59,065 nucleotides of DNA from Opitutaceae bacterium (lineage in GTDB: Bacteria; Verrucomicrobiota; Verrucomicrobiia; Opitutales; Opitutaceae), in the NCBI GenBank assembly GCA_027490995.1, contig JAIXWY010000015.1, positions 1 through 59,065 of the forward strand, given 5' to 3'. Positions 36,717 through 45,900 of this stretch are shown here, in pieces (position 1 is the stretch's first letter; the number at the start of each line of letters is the position of its first letter). The notes beneath the pieces were generated by a model. That model was given only the letters and a program-made list of their open reading frames with translations, was not told where the DNA came from and ran no database searches. A program made the translations under genes and the position numbers.

Positions 36717-38627
36717 TCAGGGGGCGATCCGGACGCTGTCCGTGATCGTCACCGCCCGGGCGTCGAGCACGCGCGTCAACTTACCGTGGGTGATCACGAG
36801 GCGCTGCGAGTTCAGCTCCGCGTTGAGGTACGGTCCCTCAAAGAGTTTCCACGTCATCGGATCAACCGGGCGACCGTTGATGACCGGCGCAGCGCCGTAG
36901 GTCATGTAGATCGTGCTTCCCCGCAGCGTGCGGAGCGTGACGGTGGGGCGCGGCTCGAGGCTGAAGCGCAGCGGCAGCGCGCGGATCGCGGCTTGGAAGG
37001 CGGCGAAATCGGAGAACTCCGACGCGCTGGCGGCCTGCACGATCGTACCATTGCGGAGGTGTTCGCTCACCAGCAGGCGACCACCGAGCTCCTTCGGCTG
37101 CTTGGCCCAGCCCGTGTTGTAGTGGCGGTAAGGGATCCACCGATACGGGGCGAGTGGCCGATAGGCGAGGAAGGCGTTGCCGCCCCGCGCGAAGATCCAG
37201 CCAGAGGCATCCTCGGTGACGTCGCGCAGGTCCTTCGAGAAGAAACCGTTCACCTGCGGATAGTCCTCGCCGACCGGGATGTCGTAGAGTGCGATCACGG
37301 TGTCGAGGTCCTGTACCACCTGCTCGTAGGGCGAGCAGCCCATCACCTTGTCGGCGGAGTCGTACGACGGCTTGCCCTCGAACTTTACGCCCGTGACCAT
37401 CGGTTCGGGGTAGGTGGCAAAGTAGGTCTGCATGACCCGCGATGACGCGTGCGGATGAAGGGAGAACATCGTGTTGTGTTTTCCGCGTGGCTCGGCCTCG
37501 GCCCACGTGACGTCCCAGACGTGCGACTGGATGGGATCGACGAGGCCGCCTTGGTAGGAACCGACGGCGTAATCGTGGCGCATGTAGCTTGTCTTGTAAG
37601 TGCGTCCCCACTCGCGATCGTCGAAGCGGAAGCGGCGGGCGGTGCGCTTGTGGTCGCGTTGCACGAAATCTGGCGACTGGTCGACGGCGAGGCGGTAGAT
37701 GACCTCGGGCACCTCGTAATGCTCGGCGGCGAACGCGAAATAGACGCCCCAGATGGCGTAGGCGGCGGGGGGTGGCACGTTGCCGAACAACTGCCAGTTG
37801 AAGTGGGACGACATGGCGTTCCAGCGCTCGATGACCGAGCCCTCGTCGGTGCGCGCATGCGGGCCACGCAGCGTGCCGTGGAGTGAAGTCACGGCGAGTT
37901 CGGCGAAGATCCAGTCGAGCATGATCTGCCCGCGCCGGCTCATCTCCGGATCCTTGGCCCAGGCCTTGAGGAAGACCAAGGGGATGGCGTACTCGGCGAT
38001 GTAGTGGGTCGCGTTGAACTCGCCCTGGCCGATCGTTGTGGCGAGGTTCATCCAATGGATGAGGAACTCGCGGGCCTCGCGGCGGTTCTCGGCGGAGCTG
38101 AGGCCGTTGTACCACGACTCCGGCGGGTCGTCGGGGTAGAGTTCGGTCATGAGGTACAGCGATGTGTAGTACATCACGAAATGGTTCTCGGTGTTGCCGC
38201 GCATCTGGCGGGTTGTGCGCCACGCCTGACGGATGGCATCGCGGGCCTCCGGACTGAGCCGGTCGCGGCCGACGAATGCGGCGCAGGTGGTCGGGAACAT
38301 CCAGAAGGGACCGTGGCCGGGCTCGCGCATCAGCTCGATGATGCGGCGGGAGCAACCCTCGAGGTCCTGATTGAGGAGCATCTTGGCGATGACCTCGGCG
38401 AGGTCGAAGTTCGCCGGATCATCGGTGCGGTACTTCGTGTTGCCCGCGACCCAGGTGATCGCCTCGTTGGCCCGTGCGAGGTAAGCGGCGCGGCGCGCGG
38501 CTGCGTCGGACACCGGGCTGGTCGACGGCATCGGGCCGGAGAATGAAGGCTGGGCCGCGAGGGGAGCGGTGAGGGCGAGCAGCAGCGCGGCGGTGCGGAG
38601 CAGGGAAGAGGAAAGGAAACGCGTCAT
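36717..38627 (-). CDS. Secreted protein of unknown function, probably an alpha/alpha-toroid (lyase-like)
   Basis: 636 residues. Signal peptide at 1-25 (LLRTAALLLALTAPLAAQ). Helical N-terminal half with W/Y-rich motifs (GHGPFWMFPTTCAAFVG, NTENHFVMYYTSLYLMTELYP, GQGEFNATHYIAEYAIPL), then a beta-rich C-terminal half (PHASSRVMQTYFATYPEP, SGWIFARGGNAFLAYRPL). The layout, helical toroid plus beta-sandwich with conserved N-x-H and Y pairs, recalls polysaccharide lyases of the heparinase/alginate type, but I see no diagnostic motif. It is the last gene of the minus-strand cluster, 28 bases after the BNR gene. The start at 38627 is the Met before the signal peptide. Confidence 0.65.
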   Translation of the reverse strand: MTRFLSSSLLRTAALLLALTAPLAAQPSFSGPMPSTSPVSDAAARRAAYLARANEAITWVAGNTKYRTDDPANFDLAEVIAKMLLNQDLEGCSRRIIELMREPGHGPFWMFPTTCAAFVGRDRLSPEARDAIRQAWRTTRQMRGNTENHFVMYYTSLYLMTELYPDDPPESWYNGLSSAENRREAREFLIHWMNLATTIGQGEFNATHYIAEYAIPLVFLKAWAKDPEMSRRGQIMLDWIFAELAVTSLHGTLRGPHARTDEGSVIERWNAMSSHFNWQLFGNVPPPAAYAIWGVYFAFAAEHYEVPEVIYRLAVDQSPDFVQRDHKRTARRFRFDDREWGRTYKTSYMRHDYAVGSYQGGLVDPIQSHVWDVTWAEAEPRGKHNTMFSLHPHASSRVMQTYFATYPEPMVTGVKFEGKPSYDSADKVMGCSPYEQVVQDLDTVIALYDIPVGEDYPQVNGFFSKDLRDVTEDASGWIFARGGNAFLAYRPLAPYRWIPYRHYNTGWAKQPKELGGRLLVSEHLRNGTIVQAASASEFSDFAAFQAAIRALPLRFSLEPRPTVTLRTLRGSTIYMTYGAAPVINGRPVDPMTWKLFEGPYLNAELNSQRLVITHGKLTRVLDARAVTITDSVRIAP

Positions 38628-38655
38628 GGCGGAAGGGACTGCGGAGTGGGGGGGC

Positions 38656-39726
38656 TTAGCGGGCCGCGACCGGGGCCTGACGGGGGATCGTGATGAAGGC
38701 ATTGACCCGTGCGCCCTCCAGTCGGTCCGTGCTCCACGTGCGACCGAAGTCGTCGGAACGGTAGAGGGTCTTGCCCGAGACACTGGCGTAGAGACGGCCG
38801 GTGAGGGGGTGCACGCCGACGCGCCAGACCAGCGCGGGCTGGGGAAGACCCGTGTTCCGGGCCTCCCAGGTCGCGCCGCCGTCCTCGGTGACCAGCGCGC
38901 CGTGCGCCCAGCCGCCGATCACGCGCCGCCGCGGGTTCGTGGGGTCGAACGAGAGATTGTACAAGGGGCCCGGATGCGGGACGCCGGCGAGCCGGGTCCA
39001 CGTCTTCCCGCCGTCCCGCGAGGACCACGCGCCATCGGCATCGGTGGCAGCCAGCCACTCCTGCGGGTCGTGCGGCGATTGCTGGACATCATTGACCGTC
39101 GCGGATGTCGCGAGCACCCGCTCCCAGAGGCGGCCGGCGTTGGTGGTAAGGTAGATGCCACGCTCTCCGCCGATCACGACGCGGCCCGCGGTTGTGCGGT
39201 CCACTTCCACGGTGGCGACGTAGTTGGCTTGCGAGGGAAGGCCGGTCTCGCGCTTTGTCCACGTGCGTCCGTGGTCGGAGGAGAAGGCGAGTCCGTCGAC
39301 GTAGGCGAAGTACACGTGGCCCGGCGCGTGTGGGTCGGCGGCCACGTCGCGTCCGTCGGTGATGGCCCAGCCCGTGTTGATCTGCCACGACTTGCCGCCG
39401 TCGAGTGAGCGCCAGCAGCCGTTCAGGGCCGCGGCGTAGACGACCTTGGGATCTCCGGCATCGACGGCGAAACCGGTCAGCGTGGTATCGGCCTGGCCGA
39501 AGTGCTGCCAGCTGCCGTCCGGCAGTTCCCGGAAGAGGCCGTTGGCGCTCACCACCTTGGAACCGATGATGTAGTGGCGTGCGACGGTGGAGCAGAGGTA
39601 GAAATCGTAGGCCGGCGCGGCGGTCGGGGTCGCGGGAGCGGCGGGGGCGGCCGAGATCGCTCCGCTCAGGGTGAGCAGGCCGACCGTGGCGAGCGCGAGG
39701 ACGCGGGAAAGGCGGAGGTCAATCAT
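38656..39726 (-). CDS. Secreted BNR/Asp-box beta-propeller
   Basis: 356 residues. Signal peptide at 1-27. At least five Asp-box turns: SLDGGKSW, SSDHGRTW, SRDGGKTW, TEDGGATW and SDDFGRTW, spaced as in sialidase/sortilin-type (YCF48, exo-alpha-sialidase-like) propellers. There is no FRIP/RIP motif and no catalytic Arg triad that I can see, so sialidase activity is not claimed. A structural or binding role is likely. It sits in the minus-strand cluster between the PVC dehydrogenase (181 bases) and the toroid-like protein (28 bases). Confidence 0.8.
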   Translation of the reverse strand: MIDLRLSRVLALATVGLLTLSGAISAAPAAPATPTAAPAYDFYLCSTVARHYIIGSKVVSANGLFRELPDGSWQHFGQADTTLTGFAVDAGDPKVVYAAALNGCWRSLDGGKSWQINTGWAITDGRDVAADPHAPGHVYFAYVDGLAFSSDHGRTWTKRETGLPSQANYVATVEVDRTTAGRVVIGGERGIYLTTNAGRLWERVLATSATVNDVQQSPHDPQEWLAATDADGAWSSRDGGKTWTRLAGVPHPGPLYNLSFDPTNPRRRVIGGWAHGALVTEDGGATWEARNTGLPQPALVWRVGVHPLTGRLYASVSGKTLYRSDDFGRTWSTDRLEGARVNAFITIPRQAPVAAR

Positions 39727-39907
39727 GCGAAGAAGAAGCGATCGGTCAGGGAAGGAAAAAAGGGGTTTAGCCGCGCGGCCTTGGCGGAGTCCCCACGGTA
39801 GGATGCGGGCGCGCAAATTCAATCGGCAACGCCGTGGGGGGCGCGGGGGATTGGAAGGTGCGCGGCGGCGGGCGCGCCACCGGCGGCGCGGCCCGCGCAG
39901 GTGCCGC

Positions 39908-42535
39908 TCAGCGACTGGCGACGGGGGCGGGCTTGGCTGCGGGCGTCGCTGGAGCCGCGGGCTTGATGAGGTTCAGTTCATCCTGCGTCCAGGCATCGTT
40001 GCGACCCGCCGTCGCGGCGCGTACCGCGGCCACGTCCTCGGGCTCCACGGCGCTGGCGGTGTGGCCCCATTCGCGACGGAGGTAGGTGAGCACGGAGGAG
40101 ATCTGATGATCGTCGAGCCCACCCAAACCCGGCATGTCGCCGGTGTACCAGTGGTTGAGCACGACGATGGGACCGCGGACGCCGTGCAGCACGATGCGGA
40201 TGGTGCGCTCGGGTGGTCCGAGCACCCACTGCGAATCTAGCAGGGGCGGCGCCACGCCGTCGAGGCCGCGGCCGTCCGCTTGATGGCACGCGGCGCAAAT
40301 GCCGGCGAAGAGCGCGCGCCCATTCGCGAAGCGGACCTCCTGAGCGGGCGTGAGAGGAGGAACTGCGGCGACGGCATCGAGTCCGGGCTTGCCGGACCAG
40401 CGGAGGAGCGTGGCGAGGTCGGCCACGGGTTTGGTGGCGGCAGGGAGTGCGGCGAGTTGGGCCCAGCCGCTGGGTTCGTTCGGGAGCACGACGGGGCGAG
40501 GTGAGGCATTGGCTACGGCGGCGAAGCCAGCCAGGACACTCGCGCCGAGCTCGGGGGCGGCCTGCGCGGCGGCCGCGATGATCTCGGCGATGGGCGAGGG
40601 CTCCCGCGACACGAACACGCCGCCGGCGAGGTCGCTCACGAGCGCCAGCGCCACGGCTCGCGTATCGCCGCTTTCCAGCAGCCCGAGGAGCATCGCTTGT
40701 TCACGGTTGCGGATGCCGCTCAGGAACGCGCTCCGCAGGTGCACGTGCGTCGGATCCGCAAGCACCGCCGCGAGTCGGGCGGCGTCGACCGCCGGGTCGT
40801 CGATGCCTCCGGTGCTCAGCGCAGCCTGCAGGCGCACGAACGAGTCGGGGTCGCGCAGCAGCGCGAGCACCGCATCGAGGTCGGCGCGGGCGGCGGGTTG
40901 GCTCAACCCGGATTCCAGCAAACGAATGCCGGCGGAACGCACCAACGGAGCAGCGTCGCGCAGGGCGCGACGGGCGAGTGCGGGATCGAGGGCGCCTAGC
41001 CCGGCGAGGGTCCAGAGGGCGTGCACGCGGCCCGTCGCCGGGCCGTCTCCGGCCGCGATCGCCGCGATGGCCGGGACCAGGCTGCGATCACCGGACTCCA
41101 CCAGGAGGCGCTGGGCGGTCTCGCGCCACCACGCGTTGGGATGAGAGAGCGAATCGACCCAGGCCGCGAGCGGCCGGGCGGGAACGTCGCCCACGCGCGG
41201 GCTCGTTCGGCCCTCCGGGACGAGTCGATAGATGCGACCCCGGTGCAGCGGCGTCGCGAGTCCGCGGTCCTCGCTCTGGCGACGCAGGTACGACGTCAGG
41301 GAAATGCGGTGCTGCAGCACGCCGCGGTACAGATCGACGATGTAAAGCGCGCCATCGGGACCCGTGGTGAAGTTGACTGGACGGAAGCGCTCGTCGGTCG
41401 AAGTGATGAATTCGCCGCCCTCGTGGGCGTTCTCGGCGCGGACGGTTCCGTCGGCGGCCGTCAGGGTGGAGCGGCGGATAAAGTTGCCCGCGGGTTCAGC
41501 GACGAAGGCGTTGCCGTAAAACTCCGGCAGAAGATCGCCGCGGTAGACCCAAGGTCCGCAAGCGGCGGTGAACTCTTTGAGCCGCCCGTCCTCGCGCAGG
41601 AAATCCCGCCGGTAGCCGCGGTTGATGCCGGGATTTACGCGACCCGGCCAGACGAATTGATTGGCCGCGGCGTTGACATTGGCTCCCGGCAGGCGCGGGA
41701 AGTGCGGGTTCCGCTTCAGGTAGTCGGACGGGATGACATCGACGCGCAGGTGGTCGCTATTGGAGTTGTGATAGAGACGCCCGTCGTCGTCCTGCGACAG
41801 ACCCCACTGTCCGCGGAAGAGGGTGGGCGCAGTTTCCCAGACTCCGCCCACGCGCCGGAACTTGCGCGTGTACGCGACGGTGTAGATCCAATTGTCGGTG
41901 TGCCGGAGGAGGCTGTTGGGGGCGCGCTCGGGGTTGGCGAGAAACGGGCGCTTCGGGTCGGTCATGACGCCGAAGTCGGTCGCCACGATTTCCTTCGCGT
42001 CACCCCGTCCATCACCGTCGGTGTCGCGCCAGAATGCCAGCTCGGGTGGCGTGCCGACCAGGACACCATCGTCGACGAGGGCGAGGGCGCGGGGAAGCAC
42101 GAGCTGATCGAGAAAGACCTGTGACTCGTCGTAGCGACCATCGGCGTCGCGATCGCGGAGAACAACGATCCGTCCGGTGGGCAGATCCTCGCCCTGGCCG
42201 TCGAGGTCGGGCATGTAGCCGCGCATTTCGACGACCCAGAGGCGGCCATCGGGTCCGAAGTGGGCGAACACGGGCTCTTGGACGAGCGGCTCGGCGGCGG
42301 CGATCTCGAGCCGGTAGCCGGGGGCGACGCGGAAGCTGGTCAGTGCCTCCTCCGGGCTCAGCGCCGGAGAGGGCGGGATCAAGTGGGCGGGGACGAGGGG
42401 TGCCTGCACCACGCCGGGCCGGTCGGCGTTGTCGCCGATCTGGGCCGTGAGGGTGAGCGGCGCTCCGAGTGCAGCCAAGACCGCGAGCGCGGCGGAGCGG
42501 AGCGAGAGCGGAGAGGGCGTAAGGAGTGGCGGCAC
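39908..42535 (-). CDS. PVC-type membrane-bound dehydrogenase with C-terminal cytochrome c
   Basis: 875 residues, exported (signal about 1-32). The N-terminal propeller domain is of the PVC haem-dehydrogenase type (SFRVAPGYRLEIAAAEPLVQ, AHFGPDGRLWVVEMRGYMPD, FWRDTDGDGRGDAKEIVAT, VYRGDLLPEFYGNAFVAEP). HEAT-like Ala-rich repeats follow at about 440-690, then cytochrome c with CAACH (about residues 746-750), ADGRGLDGVAPPLLDSQWV and MPGLGGLDDHQI, where Met is the likely axial ligand. Proteins of this type are thought to oxidise sugars or related compounds and pass electrons to cytochromes, but no substrate has been shown for this group. It is part of the nine-gene cluster, 127 bases after DUF5069. 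Confidence 0.85.
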   Translation of the reverse strand: MPPLLTPSPLSLRSAALAVLAALGAPLTLTAQIGDNADRPGVVQAPLVPAHLIPPSPALSPEEALTSFRVAPGYRLEIAAAEPLVQEPVFAHFGPDGRLWVVEMRGYMPDLDGQGEDLPTGRIVVLRDRDADGRYDESQVFLDQLVLPRALALVDDGVLVGTPPELAFWRDTDGDGRGDAKEIVATDFGVMTDPKRPFLANPERAPNSLLRHTDNWIYTVAYTRKFRRVGGVWETAPTLFRGQWGLSQDDDGRLYHNSNSDHLRVDVIPSDYLKRNPHFPRLPGANVNAAANQFVWPGRVNPGINRGYRRDFLREDGRLKEFTAACGPWVYRGDLLPEFYGNAFVAEPAGNFIRRSTLTAADGTVRAENAHEGGEFITSTDERFRPVNFTTGPDGALYIVDLYRGVLQHRISLTSYLRRQSEDRGLATPLHRGRIYRLVPEGRTSPRVGDVPARPLAAWVDSLSHPNAWWRETAQRLLVESGDRSLVPAIAAIAAGDGPATGRVHALWTLAGLGALDPALARRALRDAAPLVRSAGIRLLESGLSQPAARADLDAVLALLRDPDSFVRLQAALSTGGIDDPAVDAARLAAVLADPTHVHLRSAFLSGIRNREQAMLLGLLESGDTRAVALALVSDLAGGVFVSREPSPIAEIIAAAAQAAPELGASVLAGFAAVANASPRPVVLPNEPSGWAQLAALPAATKPVADLATLLRWSGKPGLDAVAAVPPLTPAQEVRFANGRALFAGICAACHQADGRGLDGVAPPLLDSQWVLGPPERTIRIVLHGVRGPIVVLNHWYTGDMPGLGGLDDHQISSVLTYLRREWGHTASAVEPEDVAAVRAATAGRNDAWTQDELNLIKPAAPATPAAKPAPVASR

Positions 42536-42662
42536 GGAGTGAGAAAAAAGAGAGAGGTGGGGCAGGACGGAAGCCCAGCTTTTCCAAAAAAGGACCGGAC
42601 GGGCCGAGGGGCCGCATCCGGTCGCAGAACAAACCGCAATGACGAGGGCTGGCGAAAAGGAC

Positions 42663-43109
42663 TTAGGCCTTGCCGCCGTAGCTCAGGTAATCGTCGTGAT
42701 CGAGCAGATCCGCATACGAGCGGATGTCGTCGCGCTCGGACTTGCGCTCGCCGAGGACGCTGGCGATCCACTCGTGGCCTTCCTTGCCGCCGGGACCGAC
42801 CTGCTCGGCCCACGTGGACCACGCGACGACTTCGTGGGGCAGACGCTTGGCGCGTGCCTCGACCCACGCGAGCATGGCGAGGTCGGTCTTGCCGGTCTTG
42901 ATCTCGGCGAGCATGGCGTCGGGATCGATGTTCGTGAAGGTGAAGAACAGCTTATCCAGCGGGCAGTTGTAGTGATAGTCGCCGCCCTTGCCGGCGATGA
43001 CGGCGCGGGCCTTGTCGAGGAGGCGGGGCAGGTGAGCGTAGCCGCCGAGGCGGACGCGCAGGCTGCGCGGGGGATGCTGCGTGAGATCGGGGGAAGAGAA
43101 GTTGATCAT
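42663..43109 (-). CDS. DUF5069 protein
   Basis: 148 residues, cytoplasmic. It matches the DUF5069 family of Verrucomicrobiota and relatives: SLRVRLGGYAHLPRLLDKAR near the N-terminus, GDYHYNCPLDKLFF in the middle, and DLLDHDDYLSYGGKA at the end. Function is unknown. The start at 43109 is the Met beginning INFSSPDLTQHPPRS, typical of the family. The longer frame to 43490 overlaps glycerate kinase and is rejected. Confidence 0.85.
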   Translation of the reverse strand: MINFSSPDLTQHPPRSLRVRLGGYAHLPRLLDKARAVIAGKGGDYHYNCPLDKLFFTFTNIDPDAMLAEIKTGKTDLAMLAWVEARAKRLPHEVVAWSTWAEQVGPGGKEGHEWIASVLGERKSERDDIRSYADLLDHDDYLSYGGKA

Positions 43110-43198
43110 GGCGACGGCAATGAACCGCGAAACGCTCACATCGCCAGCGGAATCGCCTCTTGCCGCTCGGTGGCCGACGAGGCCGAGCCGTCGGCGGC

Positions 43199-44365
43199 CT
43201 ACGAGGCGGGCGCGAACGCGCGGGAGAGGCTGGCGGAGAGGTTCTGCGGTGCCTGAGCGAGGGCGTCCGCCAGCGGCGTGCCGGGCGGGGTGATCGCATG
43301 CAGGTGCAAGCCCGGCCGATCCGCGTCGGCGGCGATTTGGCCGGCGAACAGGTACACCGGACGCCCGAGTTCGAGGGCGCGACGCGCCACTGCACCGGGG
43401 CCTTTTCCCTCCAGGGAACTGGCATCGAAACGGCCTTCGCCCGTGATCACGAGGTCGGCTGCCTGCAGGCGTCGCTCGACGTCGAGCCAATCCGCGACGA
43501 GGTCAAAACCGGGAACGATCCGGGCGCCGAGTCCCGCCAGCAGTCCGAACGCCATACCCCCGGCGGCGCCGCCCCCGGGCGTGTCCAACGCGGCGGCGGT
43601 CCGGCCGCCGGCAACCGCCAGAGCGTGGGCGAGACGTGCCGTCTCGCTCTCTAGTCGCGCGTGATCCTCGGCGCGCAGCCCCTTCTGAGGCCCGTACACC
43701 GTCGCCGCACCCCGCGGACCGAGCACGGGGTTGGTGACGTCGCCGGCGATCGCAATGGGCGGCAGCGGATTGACGTCGGGTGCGATGATCCGGGTGATGC
43801 GCGACCACGTCGCCGGGACCGGAGGGTCAATCCGTTGACCCTCGGCATCGAGAAAACGGAAACCCAACCGCGCCAGCGCGCCGAGGCCGAGATCGTGCGT
43901 GGCGCTGCCCCCGACTCCGAGGAGTATGCCGACCGCACCCTGCGCGGCGGCTTGGAGCAACTCACCCGTACCGACCGATGTCGCCTGCCAAGGATCGCGC
44001 TCCGCCGCGGCGAGCAGTGCGAGTCCGCTGGCGACGGCCATCTCGACCACGGCGACCTCGTCGTCGGGCTTGGCGTGAGTCAGCTCCAGCCGCCGTCGCG
44101 CCGCCTCGGGAATGCGTCCGTAGCGCACCCGCCCAAAAGTGGCGCGCACGGGTGCGCCGCGGGGACCGGTGACGGTGATCGAGTGATGGCGACCGCCGGC
44201 GGCCTCGGTGAGGATGGCGGCGAAGCCCTCGCCTCCATCGGCGAGTGGGCACGCGTCCGTCGTCCAGTCGGGCCGGACGCTGCGCAGCGCCTTCGCGGCG
44301 GCCGCGCAGGCCGCCGGGGCGGTGAGGGAATCCTTAAACTTATCGAAGGCGAGCAGGACGCGCAT
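43199..44365 (-). CDS. Glycerate kinase (GarK/GlxK family)
   Basis: 388 residues, cytoplasmic, ATP-dependent phosphorylation of D-glycerate (product 2-phosphoglycerate in this family). The signature N-terminus is LLAFDKFKDSLTAPAACAAA, followed by CPLADGGEGFAAILTEA, ILLGVGGSATHDLGLGALAR, GDVTNPVLGPRGAATVYGPQ and DLVITGEGRFDASSLEGKGP. Length is normal for the type I family (about 380). It lies between the Tm-1-like gene (116 bases upstream) and DUF5069 (89 bases downstream), suggesting that the pathway served by the cluster ends in glycerate. Confidence 0.93.
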   Translation of the reverse strand: MRVLLAFDKFKDSLTAPAACAAAAKALRSVRPDWTTDACPLADGGEGFAAILTEAAGGRHHSITVTGPRGAPVRATFGRVRYGRIPEAARRRLELTHAKPDDEVAVVEMAVASGLALLAAAERDPWQATSVGTGELLQAAAQGAVGILLGVGGSATHDLGLGALARLGFRFLDAEGQRIDPPVPATWSRITRIIAPDVNPLPPIAIAGDVTNPVLGPRGAATVYGPQKGLRAEDHARLESETARLAHALAVAGGRTAAALDTPGGGAAGGMAFGLLAGLGARIVPGFDLVADWLDVERRLQAADLVITGEGRFDASSLEGKGPGAVARRALELGRPVYLFAGQIAADADRPGLHLHAITPPGTPLADALAQAPQNLSASLSRAFAPAS

Positions 44366-44481
44366 GGCCGGAAGGCGGTGGGGGAGCTTCGGCGGTCGAC
44401 TGGCACGCGTCGAGCGCGCTCATCACGCGTTCCTCCCCGCTTGCGGATCGATGGAGTATGATCCGTGGAGAGGGAACGGAC

Positions 44482-45717
44482 TTAGCGCGCGTTACCTGGG
44501 GCCGTGGCGAGGAAGGCCAGCAGCGTCTCTGCGCAGAGCCGCGCGAATGCGGGATCGTTGATCGCGGCGGGCGACTCGATCACGGGAATTTCCGGGCGCA
44601 GATGACGGCGCAGCGCGGTGAAGAGCGCCGCGTCGGCGTCCGGCGCGTGGAAGGGTTGTCCCGGTGCGCTGATCACGCTGATTCCCCCGCGCGGCAGGAG
44701 CAGCGCGACGGGTCCGCGGTACGCGTTGAGCTTCCCGGCGATGACCTCGCCGAGCCGCGTGCACTCCTCGGCATTGGTCCGCAGAAGTGTGACCTGAGGA
44801 TTGTGCGGGTAGAAGGTCCGACCCGCGAAGCGTCCCGGCACGGTGGCGGGCTCGCCGAAGTTCACCATGTCGAGGCAACCCGGCGTGACGATCGTCGGAA
44901 CGCCAAGCCGCCCAGCCGCCTCCAGTCGGGTGGGCCCGGCGCTGAGGATGCCCCCGACCAGTTCGTCCGCCCACTCCGTGGTGGTGATATCGAGGACCCC
45001 GGCGACGAGACCGCTCTCGATGAGCGCCTCCATCGCGCGCCCACCGGTGCCGGTGGCGTGAAACACGAGTACCTCGTAGCCGGCGGCCTCGACGAGGCGT
45101 CGGGCCTCGGTGACGCAGGCGGTGGTGTTGCCGAACATGCTGGCGACCACAATCGGACGGTCGATGGCCGTCCGGCCGCGCCGCGCCTCGGCCGCCGCTA
45201 CCATCCCCTGGAGCGCTCCGGCCGCGTTTTCAAAGATGGTCCGGGAAATGCGATTCAGTCCCGCCACGTCGACGATCGCGGGGATCATCACGATGTCGGA
45301 CGTGCCGACGTACGGCGCGGTCTGGCCGCTGGCGAGCGTTGAGACCATCACCTTGGGCAGGCCGATCGGCAGGGCGCGCATCGCGGCGGTGCCGATGGCG
45401 GTGCCACCGCCGCCGCCCACGGAAATGATGCCCTGCAGGCGGCCCTCGGAGGCCAGCTTCCCGACGAAGGCGGCGGCGGCGCGCGCCATCAGCGCGACGC
45501 ATTCCCCGCGGTCGCGACGTTCCAGCGTCGCCCGCGCGTCGCCCGGCAGCGCCGCGAGGACCGTGTCGCGCGAGATGTCTACCGGAACGACGGGGGCCTC
45601 GAGCGACCCCACGTCGATTCTCAGCGTATCCAAACCAAGATTACGCAGCTGATCGGCGACGAAAGCGAGTTCGGCGCCCTTGGAGTCGTAGGTGCCGAGG
45701 ATGGCGACGGTAGGCAT
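44482..45717 (-). CDS. Tm-1-like ATP-binding protein (UPF0261)
   Basis: 411 residues of the UPF0261 family, the bacterial counterpart of the N-terminal domain of the plant Tm-1 (tomato mosaic virus resistance) protein, which binds ATP. Motifs: VAILGTYDSKGAELAFVADQ at the start, ISVGGGGGTAIGTAAM, KVMVSTLASGQTAPYVGTSD, FHATGTGGRAMEALIESG, and TPGCLDMVNFGEPATVPGRF. In plants and fungi this domain is fused to a TIM barrel. Here the barrel is a separate gene of the same cluster (51531-52409). Enzymatic role unknown. Confidence 0.92.
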   Translation of the reverse strand: MPTVAILGTYDSKGAELAFVADQLRNLGLDTLRIDVGSLEAPVVPVDISRDTVLAALPGDARATLERRDRGECVALMARAAAAFVGKLASEGRLQGIISVGGGGGTAIGTAAMRALPIGLPKVMVSTLASGQTAPYVGTSDIVMIPAIVDVAGLNRISRTIFENAAGALQGMVAAAEARRGRTAIDRPIVVASMFGNTTACVTEARRLVEAAGYEVLVFHATGTGGRAMEALIESGLVAGVLDITTTEWADELVGGILSAGPTRLEAAGRLGVPTIVTPGCLDMVNFGEPATVPGRFAGRTFYPHNPQVTLLRTNAEECTRLGEVIAGKLNAYRGPVALLLPRGGISVISAPGQPFHAPDADAALFTALRRHLRPEIPVIESPAAINDPAFARLCAETLLAFLATAPGNAR

Positions 45718-45900
45718 GGCGGCGGAGTGGCGGAGCCGGGCAGGAAGGAGACGAAGCAGTGAAAAAGCCGAACGGCCCGGGTGGGCGGGGGCAAAGGGCC
45801 TGGGGCCGGAGAGACGGGTGGCGGGACAGTGGAGAGGGCGGAGGCGTGCGGGATGGACGGCGCGGCGGATCGGAACAGCCGGGCGGCCGACAACGGCCGG

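Noticed and set aside
38656..39726. Sialidase assignment for the BNR propeller
   Set aside because: Asp-box turns alone are not diagnostic. The RIP motif and catalytic Arg triad are not visible.
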